Shown piece by piece: positions 37,401 to 47,965 of a DNA stretch of 64,000 bases; position 1 is the first letter of the stretch, and every line of letters starts with the position of its first letter. The notes under the pieces were generated by a model. It saw nothing but the letters and a program-made list of their open reading frames with translations, was not told the origin of the DNA and did no database searches. Origin of the DNA: Cavia porcellus. Taxonomy: Eukaryota > Chordata > Mammalia > Rodentia > Caviidae. A program made the position numbers and the translations under genes. The stretch spans positions 213,478,657 through 213,542,656 of the forward strand of contig NW_026947484.1 in assembly GCF_034190915.1 (NCBI RefSeq). Direction: 5' to 3'.

Positions 37401-38973
37401 AACAACAAAATCACTGAGTGACAAATAAGAGAAGCCACACCCTTCATAATAGCATACAACAAAGTGAAATACTTAGTAATCAATCTATTGAAAGAAGTAA
37501 AAGATCTATTCAGCAAAAATTACAATACCCTGAAAAAAGAAATTGAAAAGGACCTCAGAAAATGGAAACATATTCCTTGTTCATGAATAGGAAGAATAAA
37601 TATTGTGAAAATAGCCATTTTCCCAACATTGTTATACAGATTTAATTCAATCCCAATGAAAATACCACTAACACACCTCATAGATCTAGAGAAATCACTC
37701 CAAAAATTCATCTGGAACCAGAAGAGACGTAGAATAACAAAGGCAATTCTCGGCAACAAAGGCAAGGCAGGAGGCAACACAATCCCTGACTTGTAGTTAT
37801 ACTACAAAGCTGCTATGATAAAATAAGCATGGTACTAGAACAAAAACGTGCAGATTAATGGAATAGATTAGAAGATACAACCACAACTATCAACACACTC
37901 AGCCACATTATCTTTGACAAAGGGGCCAAACATGTTCACTGGAAGAAAGATAGCCTCTTTAATAAGTGGTGCTGGAAAAACTGGCTTTCCATATGCTGAA
38001 AACTAAAACTAGACCCATGCCTATCACCATGTACTAAACTAAAATATAAATGGGTTAAAGATCTAAATATTAAAACAGAAACACTAAATCTGTTAGAAGA
38101 CAAAGTAGGTAAAAGTCTTGATGACATAGGCATAGGTAGAGAATTCATGAACAAGAGTCACACCGCATGAGAAATGCTTCACAGAATCAATAACTGGGAT
38201 CACCTCTTATTAAAAAGTTTCTGCACGTCAAAAGAAATCTCCAGCATAGTGAAAAGAAAACCCACAAATTGAGAAAAAACCTTAGTCAGCTGTCCCTCAG
38301 ACAAAGGACTTCTGTCTAGAACATATAAAGAATTTTAAAAAATCAGACCCCTAAAATCAAAGACCCAATCCAAAAATGGGTATTTGAGATGAATACACAG
38401 TTCTCAGATGAAGAAATACAAATGGAAAATAAATACATGAAAAAAATGTTCGGCATCATTGATCATTAGAGAAATGCAAATTAAAACAACTCTGAGATTC
38501 CAACTCAAGAAACAATGGCCAGGATAAAGAAACCTACCAACAACAAATGCTGGAGAGGCTGTGTGTGAAAAGGAACTCTCCTGCACTGTTGGTGGGAGTG
38601 TAGGCTGGTGCAACCACTGTGGAGATCAGTCTGGAGATTCCTCAAAAGGTTGGAAGTCTCATTTGACCCAGCTATTCCACTTCTGGGTATATTTCCACAC
38701 TAACTGAAAACATCATATCACAGTGATATATGTGCACCCATGTTTAAAGCAGCACAATTTGTAATAGCCAGATCTTGGAAACAACCTAAGTGTCCCTTAA
38801 GTGAGTAATGGATAAAAAAGATGTGGTATTTTTATACAATGGAGTACTACTCAGCTATAAAGAATGATTACATTAAGATATTTATAAATACATGGACACA
38901 ACTTGAGACCATACTCATAAGTGAAATAAATCAAACTCACATGTATAAATACCATATAGTCTCCCTAGTATAA
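34430..38973 (+). pseudogene. L1 ORF2 remnant (endonuclease and reverse transcriptase)
   Basis: The endonuclease begins with 'INVNGLNSPIKRNRLTEWIK' and 'CLQETHL'. The inserted LTR (34640-35421) interrupts it, and it resumes with 'ILNIYAPNLGAPRYTK' and the catalytic-core motif 'IIIGDFN'. Reverse-transcriptase landmarks are '[20 protein letters not shown]', 'LFNIVLEIL' and an intact FADD at 37265-37276. The C-terminus has 'WKHIPCS' and ends at TAA 38971-38973. Removing the LTR leaves about 3.76 kb, the usual ORF2 size. Multiple frameshifts and stops (for example TAA after 'EWIKE') show it is dead. Confidence 0.88.
34640..35421. mobile_element. Solo LTR with perfect 5-bp target duplication
   Basis: Begins TGTTATGGATTAAGAAC, ends CTGACTACAACA (TG...CA), and is flanked by CAGGG at 34635-34639 and 35422-35426. 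L1 sequence is continuous across it ('AAAAGCAGGG|GTAGCTATTC' when the insert is ignored). The 782-bp length, TG/CA ends and 5-bp duplication fit an ERVL-class LTR, but I do not recognise the subfamily and cannot fix its transcriptional orientation with confidence. No internal genes remain. Confidence 0.8.
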
Positions 38974-39215
38974 GAAATGGTAAAAGTACATAAGATTGTA
39001 TGATAATCGTGGTTCTCCATTATATTGCTTTGAAGTCTTATAATATATTCATTCATTAGTTCAAATGGTTTTATTCTGTTTTGTTTGATTTTATTATGCA
39101 TGATGGTATAAACAGGTACTTTGAAGAAAACAAGACATTACAGCAGCCATTGCTGTCTAAGTTAACATATTACAATTGTTGAGAATTTTAAAAATATAAT
39201 CAGGAACCTCCTTCC

Positions 39216-40086
39216 TGAAATACAGTTTATAACTAAACTCCTTTGAAATAGTATGTATCCAGTAGATACTGTATACTTTTCTTTGTAACTCTGTAAACCT
39301 CTCCATCAATCAGTGATTTAGTTGGCTATACTGTTTCAGACATTCAGATGTGATGCTCTTGAACCATATATCTATTCTTAGCTGACGTGGTTTTTTTCTT
39401 CTCACTTAATAATCTCAGTTGTCTCTATGACTTGTGCTACTCATTGCATAGTAAGGATATGTAAAATGTACTGTATGTGGTTCATCCTGTTTCTTTCTTG
39501 ATCTTTTATGCTGATAGCATTACTAAATTAATTTTATAACCCAGTAATTAGTGCAAACGTCAATTTGAAAGCCAGTGTTCGAGCCATTCTGTATAATCTT
39601 GTGGATATGGGGCAGTTTCTGAACAACTTTACAGAACTGGGATAGATCCATGAAACACAAACAGGCCTCTGGTTTGGAAGGAGAAGTAGGTGGGAGGTTA
39701 AAGGTAGGAGAGGCAACGAAGTTACCATCAATGGGACCATAGCTTATTTGTTTAGCTATCCTCAATATCTGGTGTGCTTTGAGTTACATAGAGTTGTTTG
39801 CCTTTATTTTAATGATCCCAAAATATTCTCTTTCTATTTCCAACTTGTTTATAGCTTTGCTTTTTTTCCATTAGCTATATCTTCTTATTGCTGTCATGTT
39901 GATTGTCTTTACATGGTCATTCCCCTTTCATTCTTCTGCTTCTGCTCTGTAAAGACTATCTAGCTTTGTAAAAACTATAGTTCAGAAGTAATCAGTGAGG
40001 TCGAGGGCTTTGCTGTATGGTCTTTTTCATTATTATGTTTACTTGCTAAATATTGCAATCCAGAGTTTTGGCTACGGCTTGGATAA
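39216..40086. other. Unassigned spacer between two LINE insertions
   Basis: AT-rich intron sequence. No SINE or coding signal recognised; short open frames overlap on both strands without protein character. Confidence 0.5.
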
Positions 40087-40100
40087 TCACCAAGTGGTCT

Positions 40101-43100
40101 TTTTTTTTTTTAATTTTATTTATGGAGAAAAAGAAAAAAAACGAAAAAGGGTACAAGTTATACAAAATTTCAGAAAAAAAAACAGTAGGAAATCACTAGT
40201 TAATAGATTACGTATTATCATCTTAGAAATAGTTGTTCAAGTTACAAAATTAAAGCATATAAAGTGGACATTCAAACAGTGAGACTGCAAACAATTCTGT
40301 TCATTGATCCAACAAAACTCAGTAATATGGTTATCTATCTTATACACTTAAATATACATGCAGTTATATCCTTTAGAGCACTTTCTTTTCCTTTCTTTTG
40401 TACAATGACAGTTACACATTTTGGGTTTCCTTACTCCCATAGTTCTTATTACTTTTTTTTGAAGAGAATAAAACCAAATGTGATATAACAAAGCAGAGTC
40501 AGTCAAATCAAAAGGATGGACATAATACATAATGTAAAAACAAAATACAAGGTGATCAACAATGGTTACCATACTGCCTCTTGCTATCTTAAAAAGAATT
40601 GCCTATATCATCAGTTATAATAAAATTGAACAAAACAGTAAAGAACAAAACCAATAAAACCAAAACATTGGAGACATTACAGGACTTCAAAAGAAGATAA
40701 TAGTCAAACCAAAATGGGCGTCATAATGAATCTTACTGTCTTCACAGTTGTTGCCTATACTCTCGAACTTGGTACTATCAGTCAGAACAGAATGGAGGAA
40801 AATCAGTCAAACAAGATGGTGAGAGCAATACAGGGTTTCAAATTAAGTTAATAGGAAATCAAAGTGAGTTACTATAATATATCCTGCTATTTTTATTTTT
40901 CCCTTAATCAAAAAGATAAAAAAATAAAAAAGTAATAAAAAAAGGAGATTGAGATAAAAGAGGACATAACAACAAAACAGCACAGGTCAAAACATAACCA
41001 TTCAAGCAAAATAGTGTTTTACCACAAGATATCCCGACATAAAAGTAGTTACCATAGTGTCTCTTTCCTTGAAATCTTTGAGTATAACTTCTTGTACTGT
41101 AGCATGAAACATATCAAGACAATGTAAATCCATTCAAGAGAATGACAATATTACAGCGTATTTAGAATCAACTAACACAAAATAAACAATGGTTTCTGTA
41201 TAATCTCCTTGTCTATAAAAGTTTTTGTTTATATTATCACATATAATAAAATCCAATAAGATACAACATGTTAAGAGCAATGGAGACAGAAGAACAAAAG
41301 CTTTATGGGACTTCAAAACAAGATGATATTAAATCAGCACTGCTATTATGATGTCTTGTTTTCTCCAAAATAGCTGTTCCTACCATCCAACCTTCTCTGC
41401 CTCATTTCTGTTGAGCTCTTTTTCTGTCATTAGTTGTCAGTTTGTCTTCTGCATTTCGCTTTCTGCTCCATTCATTGTGACCTCTCTGCCACTGTTTCTG
41501 GAATCTTGGAATTTTTCTTTTTTAGAATGTCCTGCAGTATTCTCTATAAGTTGAATTGGTGGTTACAAATTCCCCTAGTTCCTCTTTATCCTGGAAGCAC
41601 CTTGTTTTTCCATCAATTTCTAGGGACAGTTGTGCAGGATATATCAATCTTGGCTGGAGGTTATTATCTTTCAAAGCTTGAATTATTTCCCCCCACGATC
41701 TTCATGATTTGATGGTTTGTACTGAGAAGTCTGCTGTAATTCTGATGGGTGTTCCCTTGTAAGTGATCTGTTTCTCGTCTTTGATGGCTTTTAATATTCT
41801 GTTCTTATATTGGATTTTTGGAATTTTGATTATTTAATGCCTGGGTGTAGTTCTGTTTGGATTGTAGGTGGCTGGGGTCCTGTATGTCTCATACCTCTGA
41901 GTATCTTTACCTTTTGCTAAATTAGGGAAATTCTCCTGGATTATTTCTGTGAAAAGCCTTTGTAGTTCATTTGTTTGTGTCCCTACTTTTTCTTTTATGT
42001 TCTTAATTCTTAAGTTATAGATCCTATCATCTTCTAGCCTTTGTATTATTGCTGTTTATTTCTTTGTTATTTTTAAGAAGTATTTCATTTCATGCTCCCT
42101 CATTACAAATCTGTCCTCCAGTTCAGATAAATCTATCCTTAGTTTCTTTCAAGCTGGTATGCCAGCTTTTAATAGAGTTTTTAGTTTCCTGGTAATCTCT
42201 TTGAATCTGCTTCACGTATTCTATGTTTTCTCTTTTTTCTCCATCAAACAATTCTCCCCTCTTTTTCTGTTCTTCCATTCCACCATCTGTTTTTTCTTGG
42301 GCAGTGCTTAGCATTTCTCTAACTATAATACTTATATCTTGCTTTACTTCATTAAATACTTCACTTTTGAATTCGTCTATGAGGCTCCAAAGATACTGCT
42401 TTATTTCTATTGGTGCCGTGTCTGATATTGCATGTTTTCTGTCCTCATTCTCCTTTGCATTAACCTTTCCTGGATCATTGTTCTCAGAATTGGGGACTGA
42501 GGACCCTTTCTTGTTGCTCCCTCTTCCCATACTTTTTGTTCCTTCCATACAAGTGTATATAGGAGGCCCAGTTTCTTTCTTTGTCCGTTACAGTTTGTTT
42601 GAATCCTCCAGCTAGGTGTTCCCACTTCGGTGCACTAGGGAGACACAGACCTGGGCAGCCTTTGCTGGGCCTGCCCCTGCAGGTCAACCTAGTGAGGGCT
42701 TCACTGCTAGGGTGCACCACCAGGTGCTGGGACCTGGTTTGGGCTAGCCTATTGGGTCTTAGTCTGTGGCGTCACCCAGGCCATGCGCTCCCCACCAATC
42801 CCACTTGCGGGGAATATGTGACTAAAGTCCCTGCAGCGTCCTGTTCCAGCTAATATGCCCGGTCCCAGAACGTCCTCTGTTGGAGTCTCCTAGTCTATGG
42901 AAGGGTCCCTGTTCCTCTCACTCATCGCAGGTTGATGCAGGGCTCCCTGCCAGTCCCGCTCTCAGAACTTTCACGTTGTGTCCCTGCTGTGCTGATTGAC
43001 TGATTCAGATGCAGCGGTGGCAGCAGGAAATTCAAGTTGCAGTTTCCAGAGGCACAGGTTCCAGCTTCCACACTGAGATTTTATCTGTTCCGGTTATAGC

Positions 43101-43276
43101 CCCGGGATTGCATTTCCAATTGGTTTCTCTCAGCTTAGTTCGTTCCTGGGTCGACAGGTTATATCTCCCCTTGCTTAGGACTCCTCACACCGCACCATTC
43201 CTGGATTCTAAGCTGGCTATCTTAGAGAGCCTCCATAGCTGCTGTTATCTTATCCACCATGTTCTCCCGGAAGTCC
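40101..43276 (-). mobile_element. HAL1-like element (ORF1-only L1 derivative), full length, antisense
   Basis: Read on the minus strand: GC-rich 5' region (43276-42550), ORF1 remnant (42548 down to about 41400), then directly an L1-type 3' UTR with internal repeats. It ends at AATAAA (reverse of TTTATT at 40117-40122) and an A12 tail (T12 at 40100-40111). There is no ORF2. A 14-bp target duplication flanks it: TCACCAAGTGGTCT at 40087-40100 and TCACCAAGTTGTCT at 43277-43290, one mismatch. The 3' UTR start (minus strand 'TTGGAGAAAACAAGACATCA') parallels the sense L1 3' UTR ('TTTGAAGAAAACAAGACATT' near 39120). Confidence 0.75.
41400..42548 (-). pseudogene. ORF1 remnant of the HAL1-like element
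   Basis: Starts at ATG 42546-42548 (MEGTKSMGRGSNKKGSSVPN) and is open for 141 codons to a stop at about 42123. It includes a polar N-terminus and a Glu/Lys-rich stretch consistent with the ORF1p coiled coil ('MLSTAQEKTDGGMEEQKKRG'). Further ORF1 C-terminal sequence follows in broken frames, with 'DNNLQPRLIYPAQLSLEID' near 41600-41670. No reverse-transcriptase region follows it. Confidence 0.75.
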
Positions 43277-43290
43277 TCACCAAGTTGTCT

Positions 43291-44722
43291 TTGAAACACA
43301 GAAGTACTTTTGTGCTGTCAGTCTTCTAGAGCAAGCTCTTTGGTTATTAAATGATACTAACATATTCAGAACACATACTGAGGACTCCACTAAATTGTCT
43401 TCCTTGTTTCCTTGGGACATTTGGGGAAGTTTGCTGACTTATAGTTCAGGACTGAGAACAAGAAGGAGAAAAATCATTAATTTATAATTATAACTAATAT
43501 CAGGTATGTTTATTATAGTAACCTACCTTCAATTAGCAAGCACAGTTTACTTTGTAAGAGTGCTTTTCCTAATTGTAAAATGCGCACCTTCTTATCTTTT
43601 CACTTGTCTGAAATCAGGGTGCATCTTACTATTAATGATATCCTACAGTTGCTATTGGCCTTGTGGTAAATCTTAGTGAACTTTCTGTGTGGACTTGGTT
43701 GTTAATCCTGAAGGTATGACTGAACTGCAAACTCTTTACTATTTTAATTGACAGTCATTGACAATAAACCATTTAAGAAATGATTTGGAGTTTTATAGCA
43801 GCTCCAAATCTTTTGATATCTTCTTTTAAGATACAGCCAAGGGTCTTGATAGCATAAAAGACAATACTGCTTGGTAAACCTTGACCCCCTCCCTCCCCCC
43901 ATAACTCTGAGTGTAAGAGTGATTCAGAGGAGTGAAATGCTGCATGTGAGGGAATTTTAGGAATGCCTCAACCAGCTTGGATTGCTTATAAATATTATGC
44001 ATGATATATGATTTCAAATTTTTCTAAATAAGTCTAGAAAGGTTCTTTCAGTATTAAAAAATTCATAAAATTTCTAAGCAATAAAGCACGGTGAGGTAAT
44101 TTGACAGCATATTTTCTTTCTTAGTGGTATATAAAGTAATGGAGCTTTATAATATTATCTTCAATTTGATTAGACATGATGGTTTGATTTATTATGCAAC
44201 TTACTATTATTGTACAGCTTCCTGTTATAACTCGGTGTTTTCTTAAGAACATCTGATGTAGTGATGATAACACTACAGGGCAGTGCATGAATAATAGAGA
44301 CCAGTCTGCCTTAAAGGGTGCTACAGCAGCTATACCACCACGTGGGGCCTTGTTCGAATGTGCATTCTCAGGCTCTTCTCCAGACATATTGAATCTAAAC
44401 TTTAGACATGTTTTAACAATCCCTAAAGGTGATTTTAATGCCAACTAAAATTTAAGATTTGCTACTCCAGGCAGAATTTCAGACAAGCAAAAAATACTGG
44501 TGGTATTATTTTCAAGTCAATGTAGAAGTAGCCTAGAGTTTAAAAAAACACACATTCTTGAAGTGCAGCTCAATTACATCTGCTACAGTGTGTTTAAGAG
44601 AAATGAAGAAATTTACCATGGTGTGTGTTAGCCAACTACAGGTGGGGTAGGAAGAATAATGGAAGAGTCCAAAAACTGTTTCTCCTTCATGTTGGGATAA
44701 TACTTGATCTTTGTCTTTTCAG
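43291..44722. other. Unique intron sequence before the first SRBD1 exon
   Basis: No repeat recognised. Short frames only. It ends in the acceptor polypyrimidine tract of the exon at 44723. Confidence 0.55.
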
Positions 44723-44829
44723 CATGATGTGTCCCAGACTTTACTCAAGGCAACACTGGACAGTGTTGTAGAAGAATGTGTCAGCTTTGTGGGAGTGGAT
44801 ATTAACATCTGTTCAGAAGTTTTGTTAAG
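44723..44829 (+). CDS. SRBD1: SRBD1 internal exon (pre-HhH helical segment)
   Basis: Internal coding exon of 107 nt: 35 whole codons ([20 protein letters not shown], then [15 protein letters not shown]) plus two bases. The acceptor is a pyrimidine-rich tract ending CTTTTCAG at 44722. The donor is AAG|GTGAGA at 44830. The exon starts on a codon boundary (phase 0) and ends in phase 2; the next exon supplies the third base of an Arg codon. The 'VGVDIN..SEVLL' pattern matches the conserved VGVDVN block of the Tex/SRBD1 family, just before the HhH domain and after the YqgF-like RNase H fold. Tex proteins are nucleic-acid-binding factors related to Spt6; the molecular role of the animal protein is poorly defined. 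The preceding exon was not found in the 44.7 kb upstream. The family call is firm because the three exons join in one frame. Confidence 0.93.
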
Positions 44830-46034
44830 GTGAGATAAGAAATTTGTGGCCGAAGATCACAGAATCTTGAGCAGTTGCTGTCTAGTTTAAACAAGAGGAC
44901 ACGTGTATAAAGTTGTCGAGTGCAGAAAGTCTGTGTGTTTATACATTGCTTTAGACAATCATTTAGAAAGGAAGACACCATCTAAGGGAAGAATTGTTAA
45001 CAACCCACATTATCATTGTTAATGTCGCAGATCTAAAGTGAAGACCGTATGGTAATCATTGAGTACATTAGTGTCGCTAGTTGAAATTATGTAAGGTTAA
45101 TGTGGAAAAGAGCGATTTCCCACCACATGAGACTAGGTGTTTTTCACTAAGTCAGTGCCTTGCATGTGTCTGTCAAACTATAACGAAAATATAAATTTCA
45201 AAAGTTTAAGGTATACGTACCACATTTTTACTATGATTTTACAAGTCACCTATCAAACAATTGATACAACTATACCTTATGTATAGTACTTTGTCTTTTT
45301 TCCCCTGTAGTTATAGAAAAGCTGTCTTTTCTGTGTTTATAATCTTGCCTTTGTTATAGTTTTGATGCAGCATGAAATTCCCAGATCTGGACCTTTTTCA
45401 CTAAAACTGGTACAGTGGAAATTAAGGTTTGCTTTTTTTGTCATAGGTATAAACACTTAATTATTCCAAATATGGAATAGTAAACATAAGTCTACTTATG
45501 AACCCTTAAGTCCATAGTACACTTGAGTCTATAAAATAATAATCATTTAATTAACACCAAGCCAGCCAGTGATAATTTTTCATAGTTTTATTCTAACCCT
45601 GCTGTTTGTGCCTAAGTACCTCTCTATAGTTCAGCTCTTTACATTATGAAAACAAGCAGACAGAAACAAGTGTAGCTATCACTAAGTCCCTTTGTAAACA
45701 AAAAGAAATAGGCAGCATTCTCCTTTGATTCAGAAATAAAAGGAATGTGAGTAATGTGGAAACAGTATTAGAGACAGTTCTTTCCCTCGCATCAGTGTTA
45801 ACCAGCATCTTTGACAGCAGCTAGTTCTGTCTTGTTTTCCTTTTTTCCTCCTAGATAATTCTTTTCTCTTTGTCCTTTTGATTTTTAATGACCTTTTGGA
45901 TTAATTTATCTTACACATAATGATAATATGTAACCATGGTGGATTTTTGTGGTCCACATGTTTTATTTCATTGTCTTTGTGGATGAGAGTCTCCTTTTTC
46001 ATCTGCTCATTTTGTTTTATTATTATTATTTTAG
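44830..46034 (+). other. SRBD1: SRBD1 intron of 1.2 kb, phase 2
   Basis: GTGAGA donor and TTTTAG acceptor. The interior appears to be unique AT-rich sequence; I see no clear SINE or L1. The 3' end contains an ATT microsatellite-like run within the polypyrimidine region. Confidence 0.9.
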
Positions 46035-46211
46035 GCATATTGCGGGACTCAATGCCAACAGAGCCAAAAATATTATTGAATGGAGAGAGAAAAATGGTCC
46101 CTTCATCAACCGAGAACAGCTGAAGAAAGTGAAAGGGCTAGGTCCAAAATCCTTCCAGCAGTGTGCTGGCTTTATCAGAATCAACCAAGATTATATTCGG
46201 ACATTTTGCAG
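46035..46211 (+). CDS. SRBD1: SRBD1 internal exon encoding the helix-hairpin-helix module
   Basis: Internal exon of 177 nt. Its first base completes the split Arg codon and the last two bases are AG. The acceptor is a T-rich tract ending TTTTAG at 46034; the donor is CAG|GTGAAT at 46212. It encodes [40 protein letters not shown] and [19 protein letters not shown]. This is the HhH signature of Tex-type proteins: 'GLNA..A.NI' helix, 'NGPF..R..L' hairpin, 'V.GLG.K.F.QCAGF' second helix. In this family the module binds nucleic acid without sequence specificity. Entry and exit are both phase 2, so the exon is symmetric and its loss would keep the frame. No stop or frameshift is present, which argues for a functional gene rather than a retrocopy, and the flanking introns confirm this. 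Confidence 0.96.
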
Positions 46212-46319
46212 GTGAATAAAAGCGCACTCTGGTATTATTGTCATCCTCCACTTTTGTAACTGTTAGTCAGTTCACTAACTGACATAAATTCTCGTTACTA
46301 GAGTTTTTGCTTCATTCAG

Positions 46320-46620
46320 TATGATGTGTTAACTGTCTGTTCTTTGCTAGGCAGTGGGAATGCAGCAATCAAGTCAGCAAATGCCTTGTTCTTGTGGAGT
46401 TATATTTTAATGTTTGAGATAGACAATAAACAAGTAAAAGAAATAACTTCAGTTGATAAATAGTGCTATAAGAATTAAGGCAGAAAGATGTAACAGTGTT
46501 TTGGGGAGCAGTGCAACTGCTTTAGATGAGTGATTTATTAAAGAGTTACTTGAGCAAAGTTTTGTATGAAATGTAGGGGTAGCCACACAGTGAATCAAAG
46601 GGGAAACAAACGCGAACTGC
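46320..46620 (+). repeat. Ancient mammalian interspersed repeat (type unresolved)
   Basis: 'TGCTAGGCAGTGGGAATGCA', 'TGAGATAGACAATAAACAAG' and 'AGTGCTATAAGAATTAAGGC' match the pattern of a common old mammalian repeat ('gggaatacag...agacaataaacaa...gtgctat...'). Subfamily not assigned. Confidence 0.4.
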
Positions 46621-47119
46621 ACAGCATTGGCCTTTTCCAAATATGCTTGCATATTTCTTATGATATTTAATTTTTATATGGCTATTATAAACATATCGCT
46701 GGTTATTGTGGTTTTACTTAATCTAATGTTAATGCATTTATATTTAGTATATCTATTGATTGGACTTACTTTTCTTAAATATTTTCTCTCTATCTTGCTT
46801 TCTGAGTTTTCTTTTTGTTGTTAGAATTATCACTTAACAGGTTTTCTCCTTGTTTTCTCATGATACTATTAAACTTCCTTGGTGATTTCAAAGCTAAACA
46901 TCTGTTCTTCTAATGATTGTCCTTAATTTTGCTTTGGACTGACTTCTGGAGTTAGTAAGTATCTCTGTCCTTGCAGACAAGACTTGAAACTTAGGAGTCT
47001 TTACAGCCTTTCTCTCTTTACCTGGAAGGTTTAGATTTTTGTGTAGGTGTGTGGATCTAAGAGTGTAAGACCATGGGTGTGAGAGAGACATTAACAAGCA
47101 GTTGTTCACTTTTTCTTTT

Positions 47120-47640
47120 ATTATTTGTTAGTACATTTGTGATACATAATGGGAAGTTAGTACCTATACGTATTGCATCTTAATCCTTTTTTGCTTCCCC
47201 TTTCAAACTGTTTTTTAACGTACCTTCGTACGGTTCCTGTACTTGGTCACTGTGTAGTCTACATTCTGATTTTGTCTTGAATTCATTGTATTTTTCTGCA
47301 ATTTATTTTTAAATTCTTTCTAGAAAGCAAGTGTAACTATAGATTTAAATTTGCCCTCCTAAATCACTGCTGCTTTAGCTCACATGTAAGATCTAGGTTC
47401 AAAGTCATTTTGTCTCAGAGCTTTTGAGGTATTGTTCTGATGTTTGCCAGTAAGAAATCTGATACCAGTCTAATTCAGGTTCCTTTTGTAGTAATGCTTG
47501 AGTCTCTTGAAAGTCTTTTGGGGTTTAAAAAAGTTAATTTCTACTCTAAAGTATTCCATAATAAGTTAATTATGAGTCTTTTCCCATTCATTATGTTCTG
47601 TGCTTAGTAGGTTCTTTTAATAACTTGGGTTTTTCATCAA
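47120..47640 (-). mobile_element. Old L1-like remnant, antisense
   Basis: 'TGTCTCAGAGCTTTTGAGGT', 'GTAAGAAATCTGATACCAGT', 'TTTTCCCATTCATTATGTTC' follow the order of a widespread old L1/MaLR-era repeat read in reverse. Heavily diverged. Confidence 0.45.
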
Positions 47641-47654
47641 CTCTCAGGAATAAT

Positions 47655-47778
47655 CTTTCCCTTCTCCTCCACTCCTTCTCTATGCCTTCCTCCCTCCTTT
47701 CCACACTCTATCCTCCTCCTCTTCCTCCTTTGCCTCCTCCTCCTTCTCGCCTGCATTTTTCTCTGTTCTCTCCTAGAA
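47655..47778 (+). promoter_or_regulatory. Pyrimidine tract upstream of SRBD1 exon
   Basis: About 120 nt almost wholly C and T with repeated CCTCCT and CTTCCT units, ending 'TTCTCTCCTAG'. It lies about 190 nt before the NAGNAG acceptor at 47961-47968. Such tracts can bind PTB or PCBP-type splicing factors; that role here is inference. The terminal CCTAG is also a possible cryptic acceptor. Confidence 0.4.
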
Positions 47779-47965
47779 TGACAGTTACACTGATTGAATC
47801 AGTAAAGAATTTCTTGGCTTTAAATAACAGTCCAATTAACAGTGGTTTGAACAAATAAATGGTTGTATCTATGAAGTGAATGGTTAGTTTGTGTATATTT
47901 CTTTTCTGCCCGACCTCCCTTTTTAAAAAACTTTTTTGGTTTTTCCTGGTTTTAAATGACTGCAG

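Larger units (their letters stand above)
33085..39215 (+). mobile_element. Near full-length sense L1, interrupted by a solo LTR
   Basis: Order on the + strand: short 5' UTR (33085-33353), ORF1 remnant, ORF2 remnant with endonuclease, reverse transcriptase and Cys-rich C-terminal region, then a 3' UTR ending in A-rich sequence near 39200. Without the inserted LTR it is about 5.3 kb, close to a full L1. All reading frames carry stops and frameshifts, so it cannot mobilise itself. It is in the same orientation as SRBD1. Confidence 0.93.
1..44722 (+). other. SRBD1: SRBD1 upstream intron (partial, more than 44.7 kb)
   Basis: All sequence before the first recognised exon shows no other open frame resembling SRBD1. 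It is best read as one very long intron, or as intron with an unrecognised exon. It ends at the AG at 44721-44722 and is phase 0. It carries the L1, HAL1-like, MaLR, SINE and MITE insertions listed separately. A short or diverged exon missed by eye remains possible. Confidence 0.75.
46212..47965 (+). other. SRBD1: SRBD1 intron of 1.75 kb, phase 2
   Basis: GTGAAT donor and GACTGCAG acceptor. It contains an ancient interspersed repeat at about 46320-46620, old L1-like sequence at about 47120-47640 and a strong pyrimidine tract at 47655-47778 shortly before the acceptor. The donor departs from the consensus at +4 to +6 (AAT rather than AGT). Confidence 0.9.

Noticed and set aside
42223..42615. 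130-codon + strand frame
   Set aside because: It is the complement of the HAL1-like ORF1 coiled-coil region. Its Phe/Ser/Leu-rich composition is what reverse-complemented Lys/Glu codons give.
46627..46824. Hydrophobic 65-codon frame resembling a membrane peptide
   Set aside because: T-rich intronic DNA produces hydrophobic translations; there is no exon border or homology.
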